Origin: an uncultured Intestinimonas sp.
GTDB lineage: Bacteria > Bacillota > Clostridia > Oscillospirales > Oscillospiraceae
Direction: 5' to 3'
Assembly: GCF_944387725.1 (NCBI RefSeq)
Contig: NZ_CALXGA010000005.1
Span: forward strand, 1 to 56,769
Length of the DNA stretch: 56,769 nucleotides
This document shows, piece after piece, positions 18,630-27,100 of the stretch; position 1 is the first letter of the stretch; each line of letters begins with the position of its first letter. The notes below the pieces were generated by a model. The model was not told the origin of the DNA. It saw only the letters and a list, made by a program, of their open reading frames with translations, and made no database searches. Position numbers and translations under genes: made by a program.

Positions 18630-19652
18630 ATGGACGCCATTCGCTGGCAGGGGACAGCCCTTGCCCTGTTAGACCAGACCAAGCTCCCGGTGGAGGAGGT
18701 CTGGGACGACTACACCGACTACCGCGCCGTGGCGGAGGCCATCCGCCGCCTGGTGGTCCGGGGTGCGCCGGCCATCGGCATCTCGGCGGCCTACGCCGTA
18801 TGCCTGGCCGCCCTAGAATACCAGGAGCGGCCAGGGGACTTCCGGCCGGGGCTGGAGGCCGCCCTGGAGACCCTGGCGGCCAGCCGCCCCACGGCGGTGA
18901 ACCTCTTCTGGGCCCTGGACCGGATGCGGGGGGTGCTGGAGTTCCAGGGCTGGACCCCCCAGAGCATTCCTGCCCTCATCCGGGAGGCCGAGGCCATCCA
19001 CCGAGAGGATATCGCCATGAACCGAAAAATCGGCAAACACGGGGCCTCCCTGGCGCCCAAGGGGGCCCGGATTCTCACCCACTGCAACGCCGGGGCCATC
19101 GCCACCGGGGGCTACGGCACCGCCCTGGGGGTGGTGCGGGCAGCCCACGCCGCCGGGCATGTGGCCATGGTCTACTGCGACGAGACCCGCCCCCTCCTAC
19201 AGGGGGCCCGGCTCACCGCCTGGGAGCTGATGAAGGATGGCATCCCCGCCACCCTCATCACCGACAGCATGGCCGCCAGCCTCATGGCCCAGGGGAAGAT
19301 CGACCTGGTCTTTTTGGGCTGTGACCGCATGGCGGCCAACGGGGACTTTGCCAACAAGATCGGCACCTACTCCGTGGCGGTGCTGGCCCAGTACCACGGC
19401 ATCCCCTTCTATACGGTACTGCCCTCCTCCACCATCGACCTGTCCATCCCCGACGGGAGTCATATCGTCATCGAGGAGCGTTCCCCCGACGAGGTCACCC
19501 ACTTCGCCGGGGTTCAGACGGCCCCGGAGGGGGTGGGGGTCTGTAACCCCGCCTTCGACGTGACCCCCCACCGGCTTCTGACGGGCATCGTCACGGAGAA
19601 GGGCGTGATCCACCCGCCCTTCCGGGAAAAGCTGGCGAACCTGTTCGGGTGA
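18630..19652 (+). CDS. mtnA: S-methyl-5-thioribose-1-phosphate isomerase
   Basis: Aldose-ketose isomerase of methionine salvage, related to eIF2B; 340 residues. Visible hallmarks are RLVVRGAPAIGISAAYAV, ILTHCNAGAIATGGYGTALG with the catalytic Cys, and the Asp of GCDRMAANGDFANKIGTY, then VLPSSTIDLSIPDG. The ribosome binding site GGATAGGAGG precedes the ATG. It stands alone: no mtnK, mtnN or other salvage gene is adjacent, so it may act in a partial pathway or on ribose-1-phosphate-like substrates. Confidence 0.94.
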   Translation: MDAIRWQGTALALLDQTKLPVEEVWDDYTDYRAVAEAIRRLVVRGAPAIGISAAYAVCLAALEYQERPGDFRPGLEAALETLAASRPTAVNLFWALDRMRGVLEFQGWTPQSIPALIREAEAIHREDIAMNRKIGKHGASLAPKGARILTHCNAGAIATGGYGTALGVVRAAHAAGHVAMVYCDETRPLLQGARLTAWELMKDGIPATLITDSMAASLMAQGKIDLVFLGCDRMAANGDFANKIGTYSVAVLAQYHGIPFYTVLPSSTIDLSIPDGSHIVIEERSPDEVTHFAGVQTAPEGVGVCNPAFDVTPHRLLTGIVTEKGVIHPPFREKLANLFG

Positions 19653-19670
19653 AAATCCCGGCCTTCCAGG

Positions 19671-19704
19671 GGCCCGGACGGCACTTTGCCGTCCGGGCCT
19701 TTTT
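19671..19704 (+). terminator. Terminator of mtnA
   Basis: A perfect 13-base-pair stem (19671-19683 with 19687-19699), a three-base loop and five T. It lies between the convergent mtnA and murF genes. Confidence 0.9.
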
Positions 19705-19714
19705 GTTGTGTTTG

Positions 19715-21109
19715 TCACGCCTCCGGGGTAATGGACTTCAAATACTCCACCAGCTCCTCAAAGGCCATGCCCCGGGAGGCCTTCACCAGGATGGTGGCGT
19801 TGGGGCGGACCAGCTCCGCCAGGACAGGCTTGGCCTCCTCCTTGGTGGCGTACCAGTGGACCTCGGGGACCAGAGCGTCCCGGGCGGCCTCGTAGATGTG
19901 GCGGGACTGCTCCCCCACGGCCACCAGGCAGTCCACCCCGGCCTTGCCCAGGTAGGCCCCCACCCCGGCGTGGAGCACCGGGGCAAAGGGCCCAAGCTCG
20001 AACATGTCCCCCAGCACCGCCAGCTTGTAGCCGCCGCCGCTCTTGGAGAGGACCTCCACCGCCGCCCGCATGGACTGGGGGTTGGCGTTGTAGGTGTCGT
20101 TGAGAATGGTAATGCCGTTTCCCCGCTTGAGGATGTTCATCCGCATCTTGGTGGGGGCGAAGCGGTGGACCCCCCGGGCGATCTCCTCCCCGGTCATGCC
20201 GAAGTGCTCAGCCACCGCCGCAGCGGTGAGGGTGGGGTAGAGCATGTGGCTGCCCAGGGCGGGAATCTCCACATCGAAGCCCTCCCGGGGGGTGGAGACG
20301 TGGCAGGAGACGCTCCGCTCCCCATCTGTGACCACGTCGGTGGCCCGGTACTCCAGGCCCTCCGCCGCCCCCACATAGACCGTCTCAAAGGGGAGCCGGG
20401 GCCGGATGCTCTGGAGCAGAGGGTCGTCCCCGTTGAGGATGACATAGCCCGTCTTGGGGTCCATGTGGGAGAAAATCTCGCACTTTGCCTTCAAGATACT
20501 CTCCCGGGAGCCCAGGTTCTCAATGTGGGAGTCCCCGATGTTGGTGATAACGGCCACGTCTGGCTCCACAATGGCGCTGAGGTAATCAATCTCCCCAAAG
20601 TGGTTCATGCCCATCTCCACCACGCAGATCTCATGGGTGTGGTTGAGCCGCAGCAGGGTCAGGGGAAGGCCCACCTCATTGTTGAAGTTGCCCTCGGTCT
20701 TGAGGACCTGGTACCGCTCTCCCAGCACCGCCGCCACCATGTCCTTGGTGGTGGTCTTACCCACACTGCCGGTGATGGCCACAAAGGGGATGGAAAAGCG
20801 CTTCCTGTACCAGCGGGCCAGGTCCCGGAGGGCCCGCTGGGTGCCGCTCACCTTAATATAGAACTTATCCGGAAGGTAGCTCTCCCGCTCCCGCTGGGTG
20901 AAGCACCCGGCGCCCCCCCCCTCCAGGGCATCGTGGATGAAGGCGTGACCGTCAAATCGCTCCCCCACCAGGGGGAGGAAGAGGGCGCCTGGGTCTGGCT
21001 TCCGGCTGTCAGTGAAGACGTGGGTGACGGTCTGGTCCAGGTCCCGGAACTCCCCCAGCAGGGTGCCGTCCACGGCTTCCAGAATCTCGCGGATGGTGAT
21101 GGGCTCCAT
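19715..21109 (-). CDS. murF: UDP-N-acetylmuramoyl-tripeptide--D-alanyl-D-alanine ligase
   Basis: Adds the D-Ala-D-Ala dipeptide to the UDP-MurNAc-tripeptide, the last cytoplasmic peptidoglycan precursor step. The 464 residues carry the three Mur-ligase domains: an N-terminal UDP-binding domain (TDSRKPDPGALFLPL), a central ATPase domain (AITGSVGKTTTKDM, then TEGNFNNEVGLPLTLL and EMGMNHFGEI), and a C-terminal domain starting near ILNDTYNANPQS. It is encoded 41 bases downstream of ddl, which makes the dipeptide it uses, under a common promoter. Confidence 0.96.
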   Translation of the reverse strand: MEPITIREILEAVDGTLLGEFRDLDQTVTHVFTDSRKPDPGALFLPLVGERFDGHAFIHDALEGGGAGCFTQRERESYLPDKFYIKVSGTQRALRDLARWYRKRFSIPFVAITGSVGKTTTKDMVAAVLGERYQVLKTEGNFNNEVGLPLTLLRLNHTHEICVVEMGMNHFGEIDYLSAIVEPDVAVITNIGDSHIENLGSRESILKAKCEIFSHMDPKTGYVILNGDDPLLQSIRPRLPFETVYVGAAEGLEYRATDVVTDGERSVSCHVSTPREGFDVEIPALGSHMLYPTLTAAAVAEHFGMTGEEIARGVHRFAPTKMRMNILKRGNGITILNDTYNANPQSMRAAVEVLSKSGGGYKLAVLGDMFELGPFAPVLHAGVGAYLGKAGVDCLVAVGEQSRHIYEAARDALVPEVHWYATKEEAKPVLAELVRPNATILVKASRGMAFEELVEYLKSITPEA

Positions 21110-21150
21110 ATCCTTCCTTCTCCTTCTCTCGCGGGTTCTCCCGGGCGGGC

Positions 21151-22206
21151 TCAGCGCCCCGCCCGGCGGGCGGCCAGGGAGGCGGTGAGGATGCGCTCAC
21201 ACAGCTCCGGGTAGCCGATGCCCACCGCCGCCGCCTCCTGGGGCAGGAGGCTGGTGGGAGTCATGCCGGGCAGGGTGTTGATCTCCAGCAGCCAGGGCGT
21301 ACCGTCCCCGTCCACAATGAAGTCGGTCCGGGAGTACGCCGCCAGCCCCAGAAGCCGGTGGACCGCCAGGGCGGTCTCGCCCAGGCGGCGCTCCAGCTCA
21401 GGATCCACCGGGGCAGGGCAGACCTCCAGCGCCGCGCCGGGCTGGTACTTGTTCTCGTAGTCGTAAAAGCCCTGCTTGGGGATGATCTCGATGGAGGGCA
21501 GGGCCCGGTCCTCCAGAACCCCTACCTGAATCTCCCGGCCCTGGAGATACCTCTCGGCCAGGACCCGGCCGCCAAAGGCCAGACCCTGCTCCAGGGCCTC
21601 GGTGAGCTCCTGAGAGGTGTGGGCGATGGACACCCCGATGGAGGAGCCGCCGTCCATGGGCTTGACCACGCAGGGGAGGGGCAGCTCCCGGACCAGGGCG
21701 GGGATGTCAGCCCCGGTATAGGTGAGGAGCCGCCAGGGGGCGGTGGCAATCCCGGCCTGGGCGGCCAGGCGCTTGGTGAGGTCCTTGTCCATGGCGATGG
21801 CGCTTCCCAGATAGCCGGAGCCGGTGTAGGGGACGCCCATCAGGTCCAGGGCGGCCTGGACCCGGCCGTCCTCCCCGCAGGCGCCGTGGAGGGCCAGGAA
21901 GACGGCGTCCGCCGCAGCGCAGAGGTCCTGCACCCCGGGGCCGAACTGATTTTCGCCCGCCGCCCGCCGCCGGGCCTTGACCTCCGCCAGGTCGGGGGCG
22001 GCGTGGTCCACCTGCCGCCACGCCTGGGGCAGGGGGGCGTCGTAGAGGGCCTCAGGCGGCCCGGGCCAGTCCTCCAGGCCGAAGTAGAGGTCTACCAGGG
22101 CGGCCCGGTGGCCCCGGCTCCGCAGGGCCTCGGCGATCATGACCCCAGAGGACAGAGATACGTTCCGTTCGGGGCTCAGCCCCCCCGCCATGACGACGAT
22201 CTTCAT
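21151..22206 (-). CDS. ddl: D-alanine--D-alanine ligase
   Basis: ATP-grasp ligase making D-Ala-D-Ala; 351 residues. The substrate loop at the N-terminus is GGLSPERNVSLSSG. The ATP-grasp core includes CVVKPMDGGSSIGVSIA and the omega loop KQGFYDYENKYQPG. Metal and substrate residues are in RTDFIVD, LEINTLPGMTPTSLLP. The Tyr in the omega loop fits a D-Ala ligase rather than a D-lactate ligase. AAAAGGAG precedes the ATG. It is the first gene of the ddl-murF operon. Confidence 0.94.
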   Translation of the reverse strand: MKIVVMAGGLSPERNVSLSSGVMIAEALRSRGHRAALVDLYFGLEDWPGPPEALYDAPLPQAWRQVDHAAPDLAEVKARRRAAGENQFGPGVQDLCAAADAVFLALHGACGEDGRVQAALDLMGVPYTGSGYLGSAIAMDKDLTKRLAAQAGIATAPWRLLTYTGADIPALVRELPLPCVVKPMDGGSSIGVSIAHTSQELTEALEQGLAFGGRVLAERYLQGREIQVGVLEDRALPSIEIIPKQGFYDYENKYQPGAALEVCPAPVDPELERRLGETALAVHRLLGLAAYSRTDFIVDGDGTPWLLEINTLPGMTPTSLLPQEAAAVGIGYPELCERILTASLAARRAGR

Positions 22207-22305
22207 AGACAGAAGCTCCTTTTCCGGTTGAATGTTCTCTTTTTAAGGTATGCGCCCGGCGGCCGGGGGGATACCAGATGGGAGGGGTTTCTCATGCAGG
22301 ACGAT

Positions 22306-22334
22306 ATTTTATCACAGGTATGGAAAAATCTCAA
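22306..22334 (-). promoter_or_regulatory. Promoter of the ddl-murF operon
   Basis: On the minus strand, TTGAGA (22329-22334) and TAAAAT (22306-22311) have a 17-base spacer, about 100 bases upstream of ddl. Confidence 0.65.
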
Positions 22335-22407
22335 GCCCGGAGCGCGGGAACCCGCGACAAACGCATGAGTAAATAAAATGGGAACAAGTCCCCTTTTTCT
22401 GGTAAGA

Positions 22408-22584
22408 TAACTCAAACTTCGCACCCTGAGAAAAATCCATAATACGTATCGAAAATCCAATTTTATTCGGATTATTCTTAAGATTATTCAACTTTCATTT
22501 CAAAGATGAGTAAAGGAGCTTACTTGCCCGAATCCAAATAGCCCCGCTTTCCGGGGATAAAAGCGGGGTGCGAAGTTTGAGTTA
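22408..22584. repeat. Family C inverted-repeat element (MITE-like)
   Basis: A 177-base AT-rich non-coding element with perfect 18-base terminal inverted repeats (TAACTCAAACTTCGCACC and its complement). It contains an internal hairpin of CCCCGCTTT with a near-complement. It has no transposase frame. Its outermost bases are TA on both sides, as in families A and B. A partial match to its end lies near 56179-56195. Confidence 0.8.
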
Positions 22585-22746
22585 AATGAACCAAAAAGGG
22601 CATGTGAACGTCCCCTTTGAAATCGTCCATTTGTCCCATGTTTTTGACATCCAAATCATGGGGCCCGCCTTGTTTCAAACCAATTCAGCAGGGCCAAAAA
22701 GTTCTGAATCAGGGCAATCAAGGGGGGGGAGGAACTTGGTTCTTAA
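22585..22746. other. Intergenic stretch without a gene
   Basis: A spacer between the family C element and the rplL terminator. I see no coding frame, RNA or promoter I would defend. Confidence 0.4.
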
Positions 22747-22785
22747 ATAAAAAAGAGCCCGAGGCAGCGAAATTACCTCGGACTC
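22747..22785 (-). terminator. Terminator of the rplJ-rplL transcript
   Basis: Read on the minus strand: GAGTCCGAGG pairs with CCTCGGGCTC (one mismatch), followed by TTTTTTATTT. Confidence 0.85.
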
Positions 22786-22849
22786 CTAGGCGTCATGCTT
22801 CAGGGACATGGCGCCCCTTTGATGAGAAATGAGAGCAAAAGCGGGGGAC

Positions 22850-23224
22850 TTACTTCAGCTCCACCTTGGCGCCGACTTCCTCCAGCTTCTTCTTGAGCTC
22901 CTCGGCCTCGTCCTTGGAGACACCCTCCTTGACAGCCTTGGGAGTGGCCTCCACCAGGCCCTTGGCCTCAGCCAGGCCCAGACCGGTGATCTCGCGGACG
23001 GCCTTGATGACCTTGATCTTCTCGGAGCCGACCTCGGCCAGCACCACGTCAAACTCAGTCTTCTCTTCAGCGGCGGGAGCGGTAGTGCCGCTGGTGGTGG
23101 GAGCGGTCATAGCGGCGGCGGACACGCCGAACTCCTCCTCCAGAGCGTGCACCAGCTCGGAGAGCTCCAGAACGGTCAGACCCTTGACCTCTTCAATGAG
23201 GGCGGTGATTTTCTCAGAAGCCAT
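22850..23224 (-). CDS. rplL: 50S ribosomal protein L7/L12
   Basis: Stalk protein that recruits translational GTPases; 124 residues. The N-terminal dimerisation domain (about 1-35) is joined by an Ala/Thr/Pro hinge (about 36-55) to the C-terminal factor-binding domain, with [16 protein letters not shown] and the end [19 protein letters not shown] precedes the ATG. It is cotranscribed with rplJ, 57 bases upstream, and ends at a strong terminator. Confidence 0.97.
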   Translation of the reverse strand: MASEKITALIEEVKGLTVLELSELVHALEEEFGVSAAAMTAPTTSGTTAPAAEEKTEFDVVLAEVGSEKIKVIKAVREITGLGLAEAKGLVEATPKAVKEGVSKDEAEELKKKLEEVGAKVELK

Positions 23225-23281
23225 GATATGTTACCTCCTAAAAATACATTTGTAAACGAAAGGATGATGGGAAGGGGCCGC

Positions 23282-23818
23282 TTACTCGGCGGCGGGAGCC
23301 TCGGCGGGCTCGACAGATCCGCCCTTCTGCTCGCAGATGGCCTTCAGGACGATGGCCAGGCTGGTGATGGGGGCCAGCATGGTGCCCAGCACCTGGGCCT
23401 GGAGGACCTCCTTGCTGGGCAGCTCGGCCAGGGCCATGATCTCGTCCATGGAGAGGACCTTGCCGTCCATAAAGCCGGCCTTGATGGTGAACTTAGCGCC
23501 GTTGAACTGCTTGGAGAACTTGTTGATGACGCGCATGGGGGCGATGGGGTCGCCGTTGCTGAGGGCCAGGGAAGTGGTGCCGTTGAGCACGGAATCCATT
23601 TCCTCCATCCCCACGTTGTTGATGGCGAAACGGAGCAGGGTGTTCTTCACCACGGCGTAGTCCAGCTCGCTCTTGCGGCATTCGGTGCGCAGGGCGGTAT
23701 CCTCGGCCACGGTGATGCCCTTGTAGTCCACCAGAACACCGCTGGAAGCGGCCTTCAGCTTTTCGGTCAGCTCGGCCACGATGGCCTGCTTCTCGCTCAG
23801 GACCTTTGCATTAGGCAT
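23282..23818 (-). CDS. rplJ: 50S ribosomal protein L10
   Basis: Stalk base protein that anchors L7/L12 dimers on the L11 region of 23S rRNA; 178 residues from ATG 23818, which follows GGAGGTGAATC. The upstream in-frame extension is the leader hairpin and should not be coding. The N-terminal domain has SGVLVDYKGITVAEDT and the C-terminal stalk helix ends in an Ala/Glu-rich tail. It is expected to repress its own transcript through the leader listed separately. Confidence 0.96.
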   Translation of the reverse strand: MPNAKVLSEKQAIVAELTEKLKAASSGVLVDYKGITVAEDTALRTECRKSELDYAVVKNTLLRFAINNVGMEEMDSVLNGTTSLALSNGDPIAPMRVINKFSKQFNGAKFTIKAGFMDGKVLSMDEIMALAELPSKEVLQAQVLGTMLAPITSLAIVLKAICEQKGGSVEPAEAPAAE

Positions 23819-23838
23819 GTGGGATTCACCTCCGAAAT

Positions 23839-23945
23839 CAAAAATGCTGTTTCCGCGCTCAGAGCGCGAAAACAGCATAGGTCAGCACTAATACTGTATT
23901 CTCGGCAGGATTTACGGAGAAGGGCCACCTGCTGTCTCTGAACAC
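23839..23945 (-). ncRNA. L10-type ribosomal protein leader with attenuator hairpin
   Basis: The 5' leader between the internal promoter and rplJ. A strong hairpin at 23844-23878 (TGCTGTTTTCGCGCTC with its near-complement) is followed on the minus strand by TTTTTG, an intrinsic terminator just ahead of rplJ. This position and form match known L10 leaders, where L10-L12 binding promotes termination. The L10-binding kink-turn was not resolved by eye. Confidence 0.65.
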
Positions 23946-23952
23946 GCAGAAT

Positions 23953-23981
23953 ATTATATCAGCCCGGACAGTCTATGTCAA
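23953..23981 (-). promoter_or_regulatory. Internal promoter of rplJ-rplL
   Basis: On the minus strand, TTGACA (23976-23981), a 17-base spacer, then TATAAT (23953-23958): perfect consensus, between rplA and rplJ. Confidence 0.9.
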
Positions 23982-24025
23982 GCAGAAAACTGTCCGGGAC
24001 CGATATTTTTTCTTAGGTACGGCCG

Positions 24026-24718
24026 TCAGACGAGCTTGGCGCCGTTGACCTTCACGCCGGGGCCCATGGTGGAGGCCACGACACAGCTCTTGATATACTG
24101 GCCCTTGGCGGCGGCGGGCTTGGCCTTGATGATGGCGCCCATGAGGGCGTTGAAGTTTTCCGCCAGCTTCTCGGGGCCGAAGGAGACCTTGCCGATGGGG
24201 CAGTGGATGATGTTGGTCTTGTCCAGACGGTACTCCACCTTACCGGCCTTGATCTCGGTGACGGCCTTGGCCACGTCGGGGGTGACGGTGCCAGCCTTGG
24301 GGGAGGGCATCAGGCCCTTGGGGCCCAGGAGCTTACCCAGACGGCCCACCACGCCCATCATGTCGGGGGTGGCCACCACTACGTCGTAGTCAAACCAGTT
24401 CTCAGACTGGATCTTCTGGACCATGTCCATCTCGCCCACGAAGTCGGCGCCGGCGGCCTTGGCGGCCTCGGCCTTGTCGCCCTTGGCGAAGACCAGCACC
24501 CGCTGGGTCTTGCCGGTGCCGTGGGGCAGCACGATGGCGCCGCGGACCTGCTGGTCGGCGTGGCGGGAGTCCACGCCCAGCTTCACATGGAGCTCCACGG
24601 TCTCGTCGAACTTGGCGGGGGCGGTCTTCACCACCAGGGCCATGGCGTCGGCGGTATCGTAGAGCATGGACTTGTCGATCTGCTTGGCAGAATCGGTATA
24701 TTTCTTGCCTCTGAACAT
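24026..24718 (-). CDS. rplA: 50S ribosomal protein L1
   Basis: L1-stalk protein that helps E-site tRNA release; 230 residues. Domain I includes [20 protein letters not shown] and [12 protein letters not shown]. Domain II contains [20 protein letters not shown]. The C-terminal end [12 protein letters not shown] is close to consensus. It follows rplK by 19 bases with a GGAAGGAGG ribosome binding site. Confidence 0.98.
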   Translation of the reverse strand: MFRGKKYTDSAKQIDKSMLYDTADAMALVVKTAPAKFDETVELHVKLGVDSRHADQQVRGAIVLPHGTGKTQRVLVFAKGDKAEAAKAAGADFVGEMDMVQKIQSENWFDYDVVVATPDMMGVVGRLGKLLGPKGLMPSPKAGTVTPDVAKAVTEIKAGKVEYRLDKTNIIHCPIGKVSFGPEKLAENFNALMGAIIKAKPAAAKGQYIKSCVVASTMGPGVKVNGAKLV

Positions 24719-24737
24719 CGTTTTCTGCCTCCTTCCC

Positions 24738-25163
24738 TTACTCTTCCACGGTGACGCCCATGGAGCGGGCGGTACCGGCGATCATGCTCATGGCGGCCTC
24801 GATGGAGGCCGCGTTCAGGTCGGGCATCTTGGTCTCGGCGATCTTCCGCAGGTCGTCCTTCTTGAGCTGGGCAACCTTGGTCTTGTTGGGCACGCCGGAG
24901 CCGGACTCGATGCCGCAGGCCTTCTTGATGAGCACGGCGGCGGGAGGGGTCTTGGTGATAAAGGTGAAGGAACGGTCGGCATAGACGGTGATGATGACGG
25001 GGATAATCATGCCCACGTCGTTCTTGGTCCGCTCGTTGAACTCCTTGGTAAAGGCGGCGATATTGACGCCGTGCTGGCCCAGGGCGGGGCCAACCGGGGG
25101 AGCGGGAGTCGCCTTGCCGGCCGGAATCTGCAGTTTGACGTAACCAGTTACTTTCTGTGCCAC
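24738..25163 (-). CDS. rplK: 50S ribosomal protein L11
   Basis: GTPase-centre protein; 141 residues from the GTG at 25163, which follows AGGAGG by eight bases (GTG 25172 is too close to it). [20 protein letters not shown] is the conserved N-terminal proline loop and thiostrepton-region segment. The C-terminal rRNA-binding domain ends in [12 protein letters not shown]. It lies between nusG and rplA in the canonical order. Confidence 0.97.
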   Translation of the reverse strand: MAQKVTGYVKLQIPAGKATPAPPVGPALGQHGVNIAAFTKEFNERTKNDVGMIIPVIITVYADRSFTFITKTPPAAVLIKKACGIESGSGVPNKTKVAQLKKDDLRKIAETKMPDLNAASIEAAMSMIAGTARSMGVTVEE

Positions 25164-25291
25164 AATGAGCACCTCCTACGAATAATGTGGTTGGAACGGG
25201 ATGCCCGAAGCATCCCTCCCACTTGTGCCTTGACAGCGGGGCGGGGGTCCGCCCGTTGAGAGAGCGGCGGCACACCGCCGGAACGGTCCTC

Positions 25292-25816
25292 TCAGCTCTG
25301 GACCGGCTCCACCTGGTCCAGCTCCAGCTCCACCGGGGTCTCCCGGCCGAACATGGAGACCACCACGCGGACCTTGCTGCGGTCCAGGTCAATCTCCTCC
25401 ACGGTCCCCAGGAAGGACTCCAGGGCGCCGTCGGTGATCTTTACGGTGTCGCCCACCTGATAGGAGACCACCACCTCGCGCTTTTCCACGCCCAGGGCGG
25501 CAATCTCCTCCTCCGTGAGGGGGATCGCCTTGTCTCCGGAGCCCACAAAGCCCGTGGCGCCCCGGACGTTGCGGACCAGGTGCCAGGTCTCGTCGGTCAT
25601 CACCATCTTCACCAGCACATAGCCGGGGAACACCTTGCGCTCCACCACCTTTGGGCCGTTGTCGGTGATCTCGGTGACCGTCTCCAGGGGGATCTTCACC
25701 TCATGGATGAGATCGTGCATGTTGCGGTTTTCCACATGCTTTTCAATGGTGGCCTTCACGGTGTTCTCATACCCGGAATAGGTATGAACCACATACCACT
25801 TTGCGCTATCTGACAT
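25292..25816 (-). CDS. nusG: Transcription termination/antitermination factor NusG
   Basis: RNA polymerase-binding elongation factor; 174 residues. The NGN domain (about 1-115) starts KWYVVHTYSGYENTVKATIE and contains KVFPGYVLVKMVMTDETW and VRNVRGATGFVGSG. The KOW domain (about 120-174) starts VGDTVKITDGALESFLGTVE. It follows secE by 12 bases. Confidence 0.97.
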   Translation of the reverse strand: MSDSAKWYVVHTYSGYENTVKATIEKHVENRNMHDLIHEVKIPLETVTEITDNGPKVVERKVFPGYVLVKMVMTDETWHLVRNVRGATGFVGSGDKAIPLTEEEIAALGVEKREVVVSYQVGDTVKITDGALESFLGTVEEIDLDRSKVRVVVSMFGRETPVELELDQVEPVQS

Positions 25817-25828
25817 GACCGCGCCCTC

Positions 25829-26128
25829 TTAACCCCGGAACAAGTCCAGCAGGGCGGAGATGATGGCGCCGGCCAGCCAATCGAAGATCCAGATGAAGAT
25901 ACCCACCACGATGACGCAGGCGATGACGGTGAGCGTGTTGTTGACGGTCTGCTTGGACGTGGGCCACACGACCTTCTTCAGCTCACTTTTCATCTCGCGG
26001 AACCACCGGGCGATACGCTGGAAAGCGCCGGGCTTCTCGTCCTTCTTGGCCTTCTTTTCCGCCTTGGCAGGTTTGGAAGAGGCAGGGACGTTGGAGCCGG
26101 TCTTCTGGATCTTCTCGTTCTCAGACAT
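25829..26128 (-). CDS. secE: Preprotein translocase subunit SecE
   Basis: Essential SecYEG component; 99 residues. A charged Lys-rich N-terminal extension (about 1-40) precedes the conserved amphipathic region WFREMKSELKKVVWPTSKQT. One membrane helix (about 65-90) begins TVIACVIVVGIFIWIFDW. It is the single-TM Gram-positive form with a longer than usual N-terminus. Position between rpmG and nusG is canonical. Confidence 0.96.
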   Translation of the reverse strand: MSENEKIQKTGSNVPASSKPAKAEKKAKKDEKPGAFQRIARWFREMKSELKKVVWPTSKQTVNNTLTVIACVIVVGIFIWIFDWLAGAIISALLDLFRG

Positions 26129-26170
26129 TCAGTTTCACCCTTCCTTCTTGTGACACTTCCGCAATACTCA

Positions 26171-26335
26171 TCACTTGGTCTCTGTGTGGAGCGTGTGCTT
26201 CCTGCAGAAGGGGCAGTACTTGTTTCTCTCCAGACGGTCAGGAGTGTTCTTCTTGTTCTTGTTGGTGACATAGTTGCGCTGTTTGCACTCGGAGCATCTG
26301 AGGGTGATCTTAACCCGCGCACCAGCTTTTGCCAT
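26171..26335 (-). CDS. rpmG: 50S ribosomal protein L33
   Basis: A 54-residue ribosomal protein of the zinc-binding type, with CSEC and CPFC pairs of Cys and the end KHTLHTETK. The start is ATG 26335 after AAGGAGG; the upstream in-frame ATG has no ribosome binding site. It is the first gene of the rpmG-secE-nusG-rplK-rplA transcript. Confidence 0.97.
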   Translation of the reverse strand: MAKAGARVKITLRCSECKQRNYVTNKNKKNTPDRLERNKYCPFCRKHTLHTETK

Positions 26336-26564
26336 GTTTCGGCACCTCCTTGTATGGTTCGGGCCCAACAAAAAATGCCGGGCCCGGCTCTGCCGAATCC
26401 CAGCATGTCAAAAGGAAGGTACGGGAAGAAGCCCGTCCCCTTTCCAAACACGGCAGGTTCGGCACGATCGGCCTCCCTATGTCCTCCAGGGGAGGGGAAG
26501 GGTTTGCGCCCATTACACCGTAAAAATGCGCACAAAAAAAGAGCCCTTTTTCATAGGTGGTATT
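26336..26564 (-). other. Untranslated leader of the rpmG-rplA transcript
   Basis: About 230 bases between the promoter and rpmG, with no coding frame. It contains a palindromic GCCGGGCCCGGC followed on the minus strand by ATTTTTTG (26366-26388), which could act as an attenuator. I could not identify a known leader class. Confidence 0.4.
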
Positions 26565-26593
26565 AGACTATCACAGCCGCAGTCAAAAGTCAA
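26565..26593 (-). promoter_or_regulatory. Promoter of rpmG-secE-nusG-rplK-rplA
   Basis: Minus strand TTGACT (26588-26593), a 17-base spacer, then TAGTCT (26565-26570). It is back to back with the ruvX promoter. Confidence 0.6.
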
Positions 26594-26609
26594 GCATGAT
26601 TTTCTGGCC

Positions 26610-26639
26610 TTGACAAGGGTTCCCCTGGGCATATATAGT
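26610..26639 (+). promoter_or_regulatory. Promoter of ruvX-luxE-luxC
   Basis: TTGACA (26610-26615), then TATATA (26632-26637, 16-base spacer) or TATAGT (26634-26639, 18-base spacer), just upstream of ruvX. Confidence 0.65.
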
Positions 26640-26661
26640 GGTGGGGAAAGGAGCGGAGGAT

Positions 26662-27099
26662 ATGAGGATCATGGCCATTGACTACGGCGATGCCCGGACC
26701 GGCGTCGCCATCTCCGACCCCACAGGGCTGCTGGCGGGGCGCACCGAGGTCATCCACAGCCGCCGGCCGGAGGAGGTATGCGCCCAAATCGCCCGCATGG
26801 CGGCGGAAGCCGGCGTGGAGGAGCTGGTGCTGGGCCTTCCCCGGAACATGGACGGCACCGAGGGCCCCCGTGGGGAGCTCTGCCGGGCCTTCGGGAAGAC
26901 CCTGGAGGCGGCTGTGGGGCGGCCCGTGGTACTCTGGGACGAGCGGCGCACCACCATCGAGGCACACGGCATCCTCCACGCCGGGGGCAGGCGGATGAAG
27001 CAGCACCGGAGGACGGTGGATGCCGTGGCGGCCTCCCTGATTCTGGAGGGCTACCTGACCCGGAAGCGTCTGGAGGGCGAAGCAGGGGAGGGGATATGA
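26662..27099 (+). CDS. ruvX: Holliday junction resolvase RuvX (YqgF family)
   Basis: RNase H-fold nuclease implicated in Holliday junction resolution and 16S rRNA 5' processing; 145 residues. Motifs are MAIDYGDARTGVAISDP (first catalytic Asp), LVLGLPRNMDGTEGPR, VVLWDERRTTIEA (Glu), and the C-terminal DAVAASLILEGYL (Asp). The ATG follows GGAGCGGAGGAT. One base separates its stop from luxE, so this housekeeping gene leads a lux-type operon. Confidence 0.94.
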   Translation: MRIMAIDYGDARTGVAISDPTGLLAGRTEVIHSRRPEEVCAQIARMAAEAGVEELVLGLPRNMDGTEGPRGELCRAFGKTLEAAVGRPVVLWDERRTTIEAHGILHAGGRRMKQHRRTVDAVAASLILEGYLTRKRLEGEAGEGI

Positions 27100-27100
27100 C

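Noticed and set aside
26336-26564. Possible tRNA gene upstream of rpmG
   Set aside because: I looked for a cloverleaf in this leader, since tRNA genes often lie near secE in Firmicutes; no acceptor stem or TTCGA loop was found.
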